DNA from: Nansenia antarctica
Lineage: Eukaryota; Chordata; Actinopteri; Argentiniformes; Microstomatidae
Direction of reading: 5' to 3'
Length of the DNA stretch: 64,000 nucleotides
Assembly (NCBI GenBank): GCA_963989245.1
Contig: OZ022349.1
Span: 31,136,693-31,200,692 of the forward strand
Below the pieces are notes generated by a model. It had not been told where the DNA came from. It did no database searches and worked only from the letters and a program-made list of their open reading frames with translations. Made by a program: the position numbers and the translations under genes. Positions 45,801 through 56,717 of the stretch are shown here, piece after piece. The first letter of the stretch is position 1. Each line of letters starts with the position of its first letter.

Positions 45801-46812
45801 TCACTGTAGGCTCAGCAAGGACACATGTATGGAAAAGTGTCTGGTAAGTACTCTCTGGAATAATAGAAACAGATGAGCCTGTATCCACTATCAGCTCAAC
45901 ATCATGGGAATGATAATTTGCATCAACTCGTACAGTACACATAATTTTATCATTCACGACGGCCCCCTGCATGTAAAGCACAGTAACGTCATTCACCACT
46001 ACCTCACGCACCTCTTTTTGAGCCGATCTACACACCTTGGAAAAATGTCCAACTTTTCCGCATGTATTGCAAGTCACCTTAACCGCCGGGCATGTAGGCT
46101 TGTTAGCTAAGTGTCCTGTGGATCCGCATCGGAAGCAGGCGCGCTGATTCCCAGTTGTAGCTGGCTGGCTGTAGACCGTGGCAGGTGCAGTCGTCGTCGG
46201 AGCTTTCTTCTTGCCCTTGTCGAACCTCCTCCTCGTCGGCTGTTTCTCGATGGCTCTCACCGAAGCTGTAGCTCCAGAGAGAACGTTGGAGTTCCGTAGT
46301 CCAGCCTCGATTTGTAAGGCCATTGAAGTAGCTTTGTCCAGAGACAAGTCCGCTTCAAGCAAAAGTCTGTCTCGTATGCGTGTATTAGCAACACGCTCAA
46401 TCAGTTGATCACGAATCATTTGTTCCTCCATGGCACCAAATTCAAAAGCTGCAGCTAGCTCGCGTAATGAAGCAAGGAACTGATTAACCGTCTCGTCAGG
46501 ACCCTGAGCTCTCTGTCGAAATTTGTGACGTTCAGCAATCACATTCACCTTAGGAACAAAGTACTTTTTCAGTCCATCCACGGCAGAAGTGTAGGTAACA
46601 CCCGTATCCTTTAGAGTGTAAAACAGTCTTTGTCCTTCGGTCCCAAGTGCATGGAGAAGAACCGCGCGCTTTCTTTCCTCCGGCCATTTTTCTCCGGTAG
46701 CATCAATTACGAGCATGTAATTTTCAAACATTCTCAACCAAGTAGGAAAAGAAATAGCAGGTTCGCCTGGCACAGGCATGAACGGTGTAGGTAAGGGTAC
46801 GGAAATAGCCAT
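42829..46812 (-). CDS. Ty3/Gypsy gag-pol polyprotein, single ORF
   Basis: 1327 residues with no stop. The start is the ATG at 46812 (MAISVPLPTPFM). Order: gag about 1-220; two zinc knuckles (CFRCGSTGHLANKPTC and CNTCGKVGHFSKVC, about 226-271); protease with VDTGSS at about 310; RT with YLDD near residue 595 (about 45020); RNase H with TTDASNYGLGAVMS and TVEREALACVWAVE; integrase zinc region HEAHQG...CVPC; integrase core with AIDIVGPFD, VSDNGCQFTS and GAIERFNRVL. Gag and pol share one frame without shift or stop. All motif residues expected for reverse transcription and integration are in place. The type resembles K02A2.6-like Gypsy proteins; clade not determined. With identical LTRs, it looks recently inserted and possibly mobile. 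Confidence 0.95.
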   Translation of the reverse strand: MAISVPLPTPFMPVPGEPAISFPTWLRMFENYMLVIDATGEKWPEERKRAVLLHALGTEGQRLFYTLKDTGVTYTSAVDGLKKYFVPKVNVIAERHKFRQRAQGPDETVNQFLASLRELAAAFEFGAMEEQMIRDQLIERVANTRIRDRLLLEADLSLDKATSMALQIEAGLRNSNVLSGATASVRAIEKQPTRRRFDKGKKKAPTTTAPATVYSQPATTGNQRACFRCGSTGHLANKPTCPAVKVTCNTCGKVGHFSKVCRSAQKEVREVVVNDVTVLYMQGAVVNDKIMCTVRVDANYHSHDVELIVDTGSSVSIIPESTYQTLFHTCVLAEPTVNLLTYSREKIPVKGCMHATVVHNGHSVTGSLIVVESGNALLGLDLFVALQMCIEGNKIITVSSASSPTVLRAPTVQSTTPQTEPEVLVQELGCAKGFMHKIQVKPDAVPVQQKLRRLPFSVRQAVTDELADLQEKGVIERIDASPWVSPIVVTQRKGGGKPRLCVDLREPNKAIISDCHPLPHMDELFAELRGATVFSTIDLASAYHQLPLHPDSRDLTAFITHEGLFRFCRVPFGLASAPSAFQKMMSTVLTGVQAYLDDVICYGITQQDHDVSLQRVLQALNEVGLKLNMHKCKFNQKALRFLGHTVSKDGLHPDQDGVSAVANAPAPHDTSSLRSFLGLASWYSKFIPDFSTVVEPLRATLRESTDTKFEWTADAESSFTEVKRLITESPTLALYDPELPTYVTTDASNYGLGAVMSQIHPDNTERTIAFASRTLSPAERKYSTVEREALACVWAVERWRTYLWGHRFVLRTDHQALTTLLTSRGTGRAGLRIARWSARLLCFTYDVTYHPGKRNVTADCLSRLPLPSTGEVEEEPDMVATVFTGSSHAISVTEFTAACEACPELTQLRQQIQKGWPKCSKNVTKELAPYFRVRDELAVDELLVMRGSDRVVVPTTLRSKVVNLAHEAHQGIVRTKQRLRELYWWPQMDRCVQTLVGSCVPCQYNDKTAKTAPAPLTPVELPGGPWEKVAIDIVGPFDCATWDCRYAITLTDYYSKWPEVAFVSTVTTEAVISFLTTVFSREGNPSFLVSDNGCQFTSHAFASFLGEREIKHLRSSVYYPRANGAIERFNRVLKECIQTAERMHKPWKHAVTEFLLNYRATPHATTGATPFELLRNRKMRTKLNALPVSQQIKSHEKVQETVRRKQQESKEYTDRMRGAKVPMFQVNDTVRVRRPEHVKKGSSRFTEPLTVVSKAGQNTYLLSDGRKWNASKFTRFPKDALSGTSGEKEIELEEFMVPESENVFNEPGPRRNLRVRNPPRWLVDFVP

Positions 46813-46823
46813 CCTCGTCGCCA
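46809..46823 (-). promoter_or_regulatory. Primer binding site, complementary to tRNA-Ser(GCT)
   Basis: TGGCGACGAGGATGG begins four bases after the 5' LTR and is complementary to the 3' end of a vertebrate serine tRNA with GCT anticodon (from memory, ending ...CATCCTCGTCGCCA). The gag ATG lies inside this site (46810-46812). Confidence 0.75.
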
Positions 46824-46827
46824 AAAA

Positions 46828-47010
46828 TGTGGTATTCTGTAGTAAGAAAGTAGTTAGGAAAGAATGAGACCGGGAGACACGCAGCTGCTGTTCACTTCGC
46901 CCGTTTATTCAACTCCTCTTCTTGACATCCGTAAGTGCATACATCACTTCCGTCACTGCATACATCACTAGCATACTAGCGCCCACTGGCGGTATAAACA
47001 GGACACAACA
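46828..47010 (-). repeat. 5' LTR of the Ty3/Gypsy element
   Basis: 183 bp, identical to the 3' LTR. It is followed in element sense by tttt and the primer site. Confidence 0.95.
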
Positions 47011-47235
47011 GGCTAGCCGTGTTAGCTAGCTAGCATTAGCTAGTAAGTTGAGTGGTATTGCGTAAGACTTTCTAAAACAATCGCATAGCACATTATACTG
47101 TTGTGTTGTGTTGTGTTGTTGATACCGTGTACAGCTAGCTAACTGTGTTTATTTTTGTCTGTTTCAGCTTTGATATAAGGAACCTGGCGTAGTTATGGCT
47201 GAAAATCACTGATGTCAAGATCTGGCCAGACAGAA

Positions 47236-48156
47236 GTATGAATGAATGAATGAATGAATGAATGAATGGTATTTATTGTCATTGATATAGTACAGGTACC
47301 AAACAACGAAATTTGGGAGGGGTGGCTCCCCTGGTGCTAGGAAAGAAAAAAAAACTAAAAAAACAAGAAGGGAAAGGAGCTGGTTTACATAAATAAAGGC
47401 TATGTACACTATCCACTATACTGTACTGTACAGATAAGACGACTAGGGTTGTCATATTGCACATAGTGTTATTGCACATTCATTTAAAGTGTCGCAGTTT
47501 GCAGGCTTGAAATGTACACATTTGTGCCTCAGCACTACACCTGATTTTGTCAATCCAGCAGCTGCCATCAATCCGTCCAGACTGTCCAGGGCCCAGAACC
47601 TAGGTCTTTGCTGTGTTCAGGGTCTGGATGGCCCTGGGGTAGAATCTGTGCTTCAGTCTGTTTGTCCTTGCGGCCATGGTCCTGTACCGCCTTTTCGAGG
47701 GCAGCCGGGCAAAGTGTTCGTACCCAGGGTGAGTTGGGTCTCTGGAGATCTTGGAGGCCTTCCTGAGACAGCGTGTGTTGTACAGCTCTTCCAGAGAGGG
47801 GAGGGGGGCGCCAGTGATCTTCTGGGCTGTTCTCACGACTCTCTGTAGCGCATTTCTCTCCGCGGTTGTGCAGCTGGAGAACCAGTTGCAGATGCCGTAG
47901 GTGAGGATGCTCTCCACTACGCCGCGGTAGAAGGCCACCAGTATCTCCTGCTTGTTGTGTTCCTTCCTGAGGACTCTCAGGAAGTAGAGCCACTGTTGTG
48001 CCTTCTTGATGGTGGCTGCTGTGTTGTTCTTCCAGGACAGGTCATCCTGTATGTGCACCCCCAGGAATCGGAGGGTTGAGACGCTCTCCACGCTCTCTCC
48101 GTCGATGAGCAGGGGCTGGATCTCAGATTTTTTCCTCCTGAAGTCCATGAAGTTAT
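47236..48156 (-). pseudogene. Rex1/Babar-like LINE, 5'-truncated
   Basis: Minus strand: MDFRRKKSEIQPLLIDGESV at the break point, VSTLRFLGVHIQDDLSWKNN, LRKEHNKQEILVAFYRGVVE, SILTYGICNWFSSCTTAERN, VVRTAQKITGAPLPSLEELY, FARLPSKRRYRTMAARTNRL and RHRFYPRAIQTLNTAKT-like end at about 47600. This is the C-terminal domain following RT in CR1/Rex1-type LINEs. The 3' UTR carries the aatttcgttgtttggtacc box and ends in a (TTCA)n tail at 47236-47268. The RT catalytic motifs are missing. It abuts the 3' end of the L2 at 48157. Confidence 0.8.
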
Positions 48157-51100
48157 TTACATTTACATTTTTGGCATTTAGCAGACGCCTTGTTCCAAAG
48201 CGACTTACAATCAATACATTTGAATACTAAGCATGTGAATCAGCAGTCCACCATTCGTTGCAGGAAGAGTACTCTAGCTCGGGCCCGGGGCCACTGATAG
48301 AAGGAAAAACCTTCTCCCTATTATCGCCTTCTAGTTTTTCTGGAGAAACTGAGAAACAGCACAAGGGGGGCAATAGAAGTTCTTAGGGACACAGTAGAGG
48401 GGAAAGCGGGTGTCTTTAGGAGACGTAGTGGTGAGGGTCAGAAGATGTCTCAGGAGGAGCAGTTAAGATGTAACCTGAAGAGATGGGTCTTCAGTCTACG
48501 GCGGAAGATGGGTAGTGACTCTGCCGTGCTGACAGCCGTTGGGAGCTCATTCCACCAGCGGGGAGCCAGTGTTGTGAAGAGACGTGATCGGGCAGCCCGA
48601 CTGCTGTGTAGAGGAGGTGGGGCCAGTCGGCCAGCCGAGGTGGAGGAGCGGAGTGAGCGGGCAGGGGTTTGGGGGGTTACCATTTCCTTCAGGTAGGCAG
48701 GGGCTGTCCCTTTAGCTGCCTGGTATGCAAGCACCAGGGTCTTGAATCTGATGCGAGCTGCAGGGTGCAGGGTCCAGTGCAGGGTGCGAAGGAGAGGGGT
48801 GACATGCGAGTATTTGGGGAGGTTGAATACCAGCCGGGCAGCAGCATTCTGGATGAGCAGCAGAGGTCTAATGGCTGAAGCGGGGAGCCCAGCCAGGAGT
48901 ACATTGCAGTAATCCAGGCGGGAGATGACCAGTGCCTGGGTCAAGAGTTGCGCTGCCTCTCTGGTAAGGAATGGTCGTATCCTTCTGATGTTGTAGAGGA
49001 AGAATCTGCAGGAGCGAGCCGTTGCTGCAATGTTCTCCGCACAGGAAAGTCGGTTATCCAGGATCACTCCAAGGTTCTTGGCTGTCAGGGAGGGGGTTAC
49101 AGTAGAGTTCTCCACTGTGATGGAGAAGTCTTGGAGAGGGCAGGCTTTCCCGGGAATGAAGAGGAGCTCGGTCTTGTTAAGATTGAGCTTGAGATGGTGG
49201 TCAGCCATCCAAGTTGAAATGTCAGCGAGACATGCTGAGATACGGGTTGCCACGTGTACATCAGACGGGGGGAAGGACAGGAAGAGTTGAGTGTCGTCTG
49301 TGTAGCTGTGGTAGGAGAGCCCATGTGAAGAGATTACCGAGCCAAGAGACTTGGTGTAGAGGGAGAAGAGTAGGGGCCCTAGGACGGAACCCTGGGGTAC
49401 TCCAGTGGAGAGGGTTCGTGGAGAAGATAGCGATTCTCTCCAGGTCACCTGGTAGGAGCGGCCCGCCAGGTAGGAAGAAAACCCGGAGTGTGCGGTGCCA
49501 GAGATGCCCAGGTCTGAGAGGATGGAGAGAAGGATCTGGTGATTGACTGTGTCGAAGGCAGCAGACAGGTCAAGGAGAATGAGAACAGAGGAGAGGGAGG
49601 AAGCTTGGGCAGAGTGGAGGGCTTCCGTGACAGCAAGGAGCGCAGTCTCAGAGGAATGCCCAGCCTTGAAGCCGGATTGGTGGGGGTCTAAGTGATCCAT
49701 CTTCCGGAGATAGTCAGTCAGTTGTTTAGATGCCGCGCGTTCAAGGGTTTTGGAAGGGAAGGAGAGAAAGGATACAGGTCTGTAGTTGTGGACAGATGAT
49801 GGGTCAAGGGTAGGTTTCTTTAGGAGAGGCTTGACTCTGGCTATTTTGAAGGCCGCTGGGACAGATCCAGTGGATAGGGAGGAGTTGATTAGGGTGGTAA
49901 GGTAAGGAAGGATGTCGGCGGAAATGGATTGGAGAAGGGGGGTGGGGATGGGGTCAAGAGGGCATGTGGTTGCCCGCTTTGATGTGATAAGTGTGAGAAT
50001 CTCATCGGGGGAGAGGGGGGAAAAAGATGACAATCCAGAGATCGAGTGTCGAGGGGAGAGTTTGGGAGGGGTGTTAGCATTGTTAGTGGGAACAGTGTTA
50101 GCATTGTTAGTGGGAGGAGGGAGCGGTGGGGGGGCAAAGGTGCTGCTGATGTCGTCCACCTTTTTTTCAAAGTAGGTGACAAAGTCATCGGCGGACAGGG
50201 AGGAAGGAGGAGGGGGAGGAGGTGGATTAAGGAGTGAAGAGAAAGTGGAGAACAGTTTTCTAGGATTAGAGGCAGAAGAATGTATTTTTGAATGATAGTA
50301 GGATGTTTTAGCAGCTGATGCCGAGGAGGCGTAGTTGGCAAGGAGAGAGTGATAGAGGTTAAGGTCATCAGAAAGGCCAGTTTTTCTCCATTTCCTCTCA
50401 GCTGCTCTGAGCTCTAGTCTACAAGCATGTAGCGTTTCAGAGAGCCAGGGAGCTCGAGGAGAGGATCAAGCTGGCTTCAAGGTTAGTGGACAGAGGGTGT
50501 CGAAGGATGAGGTGAGAGCGGACAGGAGGGTTGATGATGCCGCATCAGTGGATAGAAGGGAGAAGGATTCGACAGAGGGTAGGGAGGATAGGACAGAAGA
50601 AGAGAGGGTGATGGGGGACAGGGTACGTAGGTTACGACGAGAGGGTCTTAAGTGGTTAGAGGCTGAGAGGGAAGAGGAAGTTTTGAGGGGAAGGGAGAAG
50701 GATATAAAGTGGTGATCAGAAACTGGGAGAGGGGTAACGGTAAGGTTGGAAGTGTGGGAAGATCTGGTGAAGACAAGGTCGAGTTGATTGCCTGCCTTAT
50801 ATGTCGGAGGAGAGGGGGACAGGGTAAGGCCGAAGGAGAGGAGAAGGTCAAGTACTCCAGATGAGAGAAGCTTCTCAGATTGGAAATTGAAGTCACCTAA
50901 TAGTACGAGCGGAGTGCCATCATCAGGGAAGGAGCTGAGAAGGCCATCCATCTCGCCTAGGAAGTCACCGAGCTGGCCTGGGGGGCGATAGATGACGACA
51001 ATGTGGAGTTTGACCGGGGAGGAGACAAAAGCAGCATGAAATTCAAAGGAGGATGTAGACAAGTGTGCCAGGGGAAGGACAGTGTGTGACCACTTGGGCG

Positions 51101-51440
51101 AGATGAGGAGTCCTGTGCCTCCCCCTCGACCAGAGGGTCTAGGGGAATGAGAAAAGGAGTAGGCGGCAGAGAGGGCTGCCGGTGTAGCTGTGTTTTCTGG
51201 TGTGATCCAGGTTTCAGTGAGAGCAAGGAAATTGAGTTCCATAAGAGATGCATAAGCTGAGATAGCGTCAGCTTTCCGGACCGCCGACTGGCAATTCCAG
51301 AGACCGCCTGCGGCGATAAAGTCATGGTCAGTAGAAAAAGGTGGGTAGATGAGATTGGAAGGGTTGCGAGGGGGGATGTAGCATCTAGGTGTCCTCCTGA
51401 GTGTTTGCCTATACCGACCACCATCATCAAGTAGTTTGTT
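48157..51440 (-). pseudogene. L2-type LINE (endonuclease + RT), single in-frame stop
   Basis: One frame runs from 51458 to 48450 (1003 codons) with only one TGA, at 50466-50468. Apurinic-type endonuclease first: GLWNCQSAVRKADAI, FLALTETW, YRPPGQLGDF, LVLLGDFNFQSEK, GNQLDLVF and VSDHHFISFSLP. After the stop: KRATTCPLDPIPTPLL, NYRPVSFLSFPSKTLER, motif A LILLDLSAAFDTVNHQILL, motif B GVPQGSVLGPLLFSLY, motif C YHSYTDDTQLFLSFP (YTDD), then the typical L2 end TLAPRWWNELPTAVSTAESL and FRRRLKTHLFRLHL. The 3' UTR ends with ggcatttagcagacgcc and a (TTTACA)n tail. The 5' end is lost at about 51440, where it meets the 3' end of the next LINE. One point mutation would explain the loss of function. Confidence 0.9.
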
Positions 51441-54400
51441 CTTTTTTTTTGTGATCAACTTTTTTTATTTTTAAACAACTCGACAACAAGACAGGTACAT
51501 TATAAACACTAACGACACATACAACACGGCACAATAAAATAAAACAAGAACCAAAAATAAACCACAACAAAATTAAAATGACGAACTCCCACCCCCCCAC
51601 CCGGGATCCAGGCTATTCGCTACATCAAGTGGTTATACTAAGCTTTTGAGGCTCAACGAAATTGAGTTCCACATCTCCAGTATTGGCTGTTTTGCCCCGT
51701 GCATCCGGGCTGTTGATAGCTCTAAGTAGACTATGTCTAGGTAAGTTAGGACCCAGACTCTCCGAGAAAGTGTATGAGGAGGCTTCCAATGTGTGGCAAT
51801 TAACTTTTTAGCTGCTGTAATTCCGGCTAGTAAGCCTCGCTTCTTGATCAGAGGTAGGCCCACATTGGATAGATTGTTTAAGATAAGTGCAATGGGGGAG
51901 TAAGGCACATTAGTCTCAAATAGCTCAGAGAGGTTAGAGGCCACCATCTCCCAGAAACTAGCCACTGGAGGACACTCCCAGACCATGTGCATGTAGGTGC
52001 CATAGGCCTTGTTAGCGCACAAGGTGCAAGTAGGATGTGTGTTAATTTTCATCAAGAAAAGTTTCTTGGGTGTCAGGTAAACTCTATGTATGAAGTTGTG
52101 ATGAATTTGCTGGTGGTCAGGATTTCTAGATGCTAACAGTATGTTGGACCAGACCTTATCCCAATCAAAGGCTGAATCTAGTTCTGGGATGTCGGCCCTC
52201 CATATAGTATCCAAAGCCAGGGGTGTGTAAGCGTGTTTAGAAATAAAACGATAGAGATTAGAAACCAGGCCACTAGAGCCATCAGTGCTGTAAAGGACTT
52301 TGTGCAATGGATGTGGTGTGAGAGGAGTTTGCAGAGAGACTCCACTGGCTTTCAGAGCAGCTCTCAATTGTAAATAAAAGAAAAAAGAAGAACATGGCAA
52401 ACCAAATGTTATGCATAGCTCTTGAAAAGTAAGTAAACCCTCATTTCCGTAGATGTCTCCCAGTGTTTGGACACCTTTCTCTTTCCATCGAGAGAACTGA
52501 ATAGGATGGCCACCAATCAGCAGTCTGGCATTATTAAACAATGGAGAGCAAGGATTCCATGCAAAGGGGCAACCACTCAGTTTCTCTACTGCCCTCCATG
52601 TCGAAATCAGTTGGGACACTTTGGGACCAAATTTCCGGCGACAGTGAGTGATGGGAATGTTCGAGTACAGAAGCTCTTGGAGTGAGTGAGGACGCACCAG
52701 ACTCTCCTCCAGGGCCCGCCATGACACCAAACCCTCAGGTTGTATCCAAGTTAGCAGAGGTCTAAGTGTAAAGGCCCAGTAATAGTGTTTAAATTTTGGA
52801 AGGGAGAGACCGCCGTCTTTCCTGTCTCGCTGCATTGTAGAGAACTTAATACGCGGTCGTTTGCCTCGCCATCGAAATTTTGTTACAGCCGTTTTTAGCT
52901 TACTCCAGTACTGAGTTGGTGGAGGGAGAGGTAGCATTGAGCTAAACAAATGTACTCTGGGTAAAATGTTCATCTTAACTATTGAAACTCGGCTACGAAG
53001 TGAATTAGGCAGTGAGGACCATCTATTCAGATCAAGTATGATTGTGTCTAATGTGTTACCATAGTTGTGTTTAGCTATTGTAAGAGTTGAAGGGAAAATC
53101 TCTATCCCCAAGTATGTAAAATTCTTGACAACTGGAATGGATAGAGGGGCATGGGCATTGGTTATTGCTTGATTCAAAGGTAGCAGAGCAGATTTCTGCC
53201 AGTTTCTTTTGAGGCCAGATAGTTTACCGTATTGCTCGAGAATAGATAGAATTTGTGGGATGCATTGTATGGCATTATCCGTATAGACTAATATATCATC
53301 GGCATATAAAGAGATGTGATGATGTGTTCCATTGATAGAGATCGGAGATAGAATGGGTGACTGACGGATGGTGTTCGCCAACGGCTCAAGAGAGAGCACA
53401 AAGAGCAGTGGGCTCAATGGGCAGCCCTGCCTGGAGCCTCTAGATATAGGGAAGAGGGGGGAGCAGTTCTTGCCTGTAATTACCATAGCTGATGGATTAG
53501 TGTATAACACCTTAATCATATCAATAAAAGGGGTACCGAAGCCCATTGCTCCTAGGACTGTCCATAAAAAGGGCCATTCTAAGCGATCGAAGGCCTTCAT
53601 TGCATCCAGCGAAAGGACTGCAGCTGGAGTAAGTACATTTTGGGCACCATCTATGATATGTAGGAGCCTTCTTACATTATCTGAGGCTAATCTGGATTTA
53701 ATAAAACCCGTCTGATCGCAATGGACTAGTTTCATCATGTGACCCTGAAGGCGCCGCGCCAGCACCTTGGCTTAAAGTTTAAGATCCGCATTCAGGAGGG
53801 ACAAGGGCCTGTAATTGGCACATTCTGCTGGGTCTTTGTCTTTTTTAAGCAGCAAGGATATTAGAGCAGTGTTAACATCTCTTGAGAAAGAGCCTTCTTT
53901 AACTGAATGCAATATCATCTCAGTGAGCAGAGGGCTAAGCAAGGACCAAAAAGTAAGGTAGAACTCTGGTGGAATGCCATCTGGACCTGGCGATTTGCCC
54001 TTGCACATATCTGATGCTGCTTCCATCAATTCATCTTGTGTAATAGATGCATTTAAACTTTCAGTTTCACTGTCAGTGATGTGCTTCATATGGACATTAG
54101 ACAGAAAGCTTTCACATGCAGCTTTATCAAAGCCAATCTCTGAGCTGTACAGCTGCTTGTAAAAAGAGACAAAAGCTGCATTTACGCTCTTGGGATCGGT
54201 CAGAACAGTGCCATCTATGGATTTAACGCTGAAAATGTCAGCAAAATGTTCATTAGCTCGAAGTCTCCATAGCTAGCAGGTGGCTGGGTCTGGCAGAGTG
54301 AAAGTAGTAATTCTGCCTTGTCTTGTGCATGAGAAATTCAGAGCGGCGTCTTAAAGGGGAGTTAATTTCTTTTTTAAATAATACTTTCTCTAAAGCAGCA

Positions 54401-55549
54401 GCATCGCTATAGCAGGATTGTAGAGTCGCATCCAGAGCAGCATATTTCATTTCAAGCGCTTCTAGTTTAGCTGTACGTTCCTTTTTTTTGGGTTGATGCA
54501 TATAGGGTGGTATTACTTCTAATAAAGCCCTTCACTGCCTCCCACAAAATTCTCGGGTCAGATACCGAGTTCTTATTGAACCCTAAAAACTCATTTAAGT
54601 TGTTCTCAAATTGAGATTTGTATGTTTCATTTGATTGATTGAAAACTTTATTAGAAGATTTGCAGAAGTAGGTACATGAAAGTACATAATACATACAAGG
54701 TCAACTAACAGGATAAAAACCCAAGAAAGCCACTGGCTTATTTCAATTGGGGTCCTTGATTCTCAATTCATCGTTATCACGCAAGAGCGAGGAATTGAAT
54801 CGCCATCTGGGGGCTCTGGGGGGTTGAACCCTTATGAAAACCGAACAGCATATAGGTTTGTGATCGGACCATGTAACTGGTATATAAAAAGCGTTTTGAA
54901 CATTTTGGAATAAGTCTTTAGACGCGAATAGAAAATCTATCCTTGAGAAGGATCTATGTCTGCCCGAGAAAAAAGAATAATCTTTTATGGAAGGGTTCAC
55001 CAGGCGCCAGATATCAACCATGCCAGTGTGGGCTGCCCACTGGCGTAAAGCATCAGAGGCGAGACGTTGGTCCCTGCTCTGAGTTTCGCCTGTTCTATCA
55101 ATGTTGTTATCCCAAACCACATTGAAATCCGCCCCCAGGACCAGGCGAAAGCCCGCCAGGTCTAAGATGGTTTTGGTTAAAAGGTCATAAAAACCAGGGT
55201 CAAAGTTGTTCGGGGCGTAAGCCGAGATCAATGCAATATTCTGCCCATCTATCCGTATCTTAGCAATTGCCAACCGTCCCTCCTTGTCCGCCCAAGAGCC
55301 AATAATGTCAAGTTTTAGTTTGCGCTTACAGACTACAATCACACCTTTGGTTTTGGTAAGTGAAGAAGAAAAAGTAATGGGGTGATAGAACTTATTTGCA
55401 AAACGGCCAACATCTTTGCGGAGAAGGTGTGATTCCTGAACCATAGCGAAATCAATGTTTTTCTTGTGCAAAAATTCTAAAACAGTAGTCCTTTTGTGTG
55501 GGATATTGAGACCTCTAGCATTGATGGAAATTAGATTGAGACTGGTCAT
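51441..55549 (-). pseudogene. L1/Tx1-like LINE ORF2 with stops, frameshifts and a nested insert
   Basis: ORF2 starts at 55549 (MTSLNLISINARGLNIPHKR). The endonuclease follows: AMVQESHLL, ISAYAPNNF, LVLGADFNVVWD, SRIDFLFAS and TWSDHKPICC. Near 54636-54740 a ~110-bp insert ending in (ATCA)n breaks it. Then come a frameshift in an A run at about 54482-54490, another at about 54265-54285, and a TAA at 53766-53768. RT motifs: KGKSPGPDGIPPEFYL, VLSLDAMKAFDRLEWPFL, SRGSRQGCPLSPLLFVLSLE and HHISLYADDILVY (YADD). The C-terminal knuckle is CTLCANKAYGTYMHMVWEC. The ORF ends at 51633. The 3' UTR is G-rich and ends in an A-rich tail at 51441-51475. The RT domain itself is uninterrupted for 710 codons. Confidence 0.85.
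54630..54742 (-). repeat. Short retroposon tail inside the L1
   Basis: In minus sense it reads aagccagtggctttcttggg, contains cttctaataaagttttc, and ends in (AATC)n. It separates the endonuclease from the rest of L1 ORF2. It looks like the 3' end of a LINE/SINE with an AATAAA signal. Confidence 0.55.
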
Positions 55550-56717
55550 AGGTTAGTTAGTGTAAAAATATAAATCATAATCACCTCAGCAAATAGGATA
55601 AGGTAGCCTGGATCCCTAGGAAGGCATTCCCCAAAACAGAAAAACCCTAACTCAACAAAAAGAACAAGCAAAAAACAAAACAAAAAGAGAAAAGTGAGGA
55701 GAAAAATTGCTCCTCGACGTTCCTGATAAGTCCACATTCGGACAGTTAACTTAGAATCAGGAAATTGGCCGCCCAAAAGAGGCAGCACCATCACCAGCCA
55801 TTAAGAGCAGGTGATATCTAATATCTACAACAGTTTCCTACTAGACATTTGCAATCACATTATGAACCAACAAAACACAGTCAATAGGTCTATCAGATTT
55901 TAGTTATGAGGAGGATAGTGAGGATACAAGGATATTTGGATGAAAATAACAAGAAACGAAAAACGAAAATAAATAAAATTAAAATTAAATAATATATATT
56001 TCATCCATGGATGTGCATGCACACAATGTGCACCCATCCAGGCACTCCCGTAGTCCCCCTTAAGTAGCCTAATTTTGTGTAATCAACACTTGTCTTTATG
56101 CGTCCTCCAACACAATACAGCACAACACAACTGAGAGTAACATTAGGCCAAATCAGACAGACAGTAATAGTAGAACAGCAGATAGTAATGTTTCGTTCAG
56201 TCGTCTGTGCATCCATACACTGGCACATCCATATACCGACCTGCACTGATACACTCGCACATACACGTCCACGCACATCATATCCCCACTCATCACACCT
56301 ATACACCCATGCTTTCAGCATGTCCATACACTACGGTAGATAACTGAAGGCGCCTAGAGGCAAAGGAATACGAATCAAATAAACAATGATATCAAGCGAC
56401 AGATATTGTGGTAACGGCGCAACAAAGTTAGGTTAAATTAAACTGATAGACTCATGAAATGTGACCCAGTCCAGACAGTACAGAGGTAATATACTTAGAG
56501 CGAGTCCTGGGATGCTGTCTGGGTAGAAAGACATCCACAGCCACCTCCTCCCCAGTTTAACCGTATACAAAACATTGACTAGACTTATACAATAAAGAAA
56601 TAGCAGCAGTATACATATTGACTTACCAAAATAAGTTCAGTACTCAGCCGGGGGAGGAGTAAAACAAATACAAAAGCTCACTGGCCATACAGATAGCATG
56701 TTATCCATGGTGTCCTT
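55550..56717. other. Spacer between L1 ORF1 and ORF2
   Basis: 1.17 kb without a convincing ORF, much longer than the short spacer usual in L1/Tx1 elements. It may hide a decayed insertion. A purine/pyrimidine-biased A-rich tract lies at 55640-55700. Confidence 0.4.

Larger units (their letters stand above)
42401..47010 (-). mobile_element. Full-length young Ty3/Gypsy retrotransposon, target duplication ggcta
   Basis: LTRs at 42401-42583 and 46828-47010 are 183 bp each and identical by eye. The 5-bp duplication ggcta is exact at 42396-42400 and 47011-47015. The empty site is present in family A copy A1 at about 19613-19625. The element is 4610 bp and minus-strand. The LTR in element sense starts TGTTGTGTCC and ends ACCACA, with tttatacc and gaataaac as possible TATA and poly-A signals. 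Confidence 0.95.
41745..47235 (+). repeat. Family A copy A3, interrupted by the Ty3/Gypsy element
   Basis: 41745-42400 and 47011-47235 together match 18985-19812: gatgtaaacagacacctc, the gaagtacccactcg box, the gctagccgtgttagctagc blocks, and the intron-like end tttcagctttgatataagg followed by atggctgaaaatcac. The right part of the family is absent because a Rex1-like LINE tail begins at 47236. Confidence 0.75.

Noticed and set aside
48445..50236. Plus-strand ORFs across the L2 LINE
   Set aside because: They are shadows of the minus-strand RT/endonuclease frame; no domain and no splice structure.
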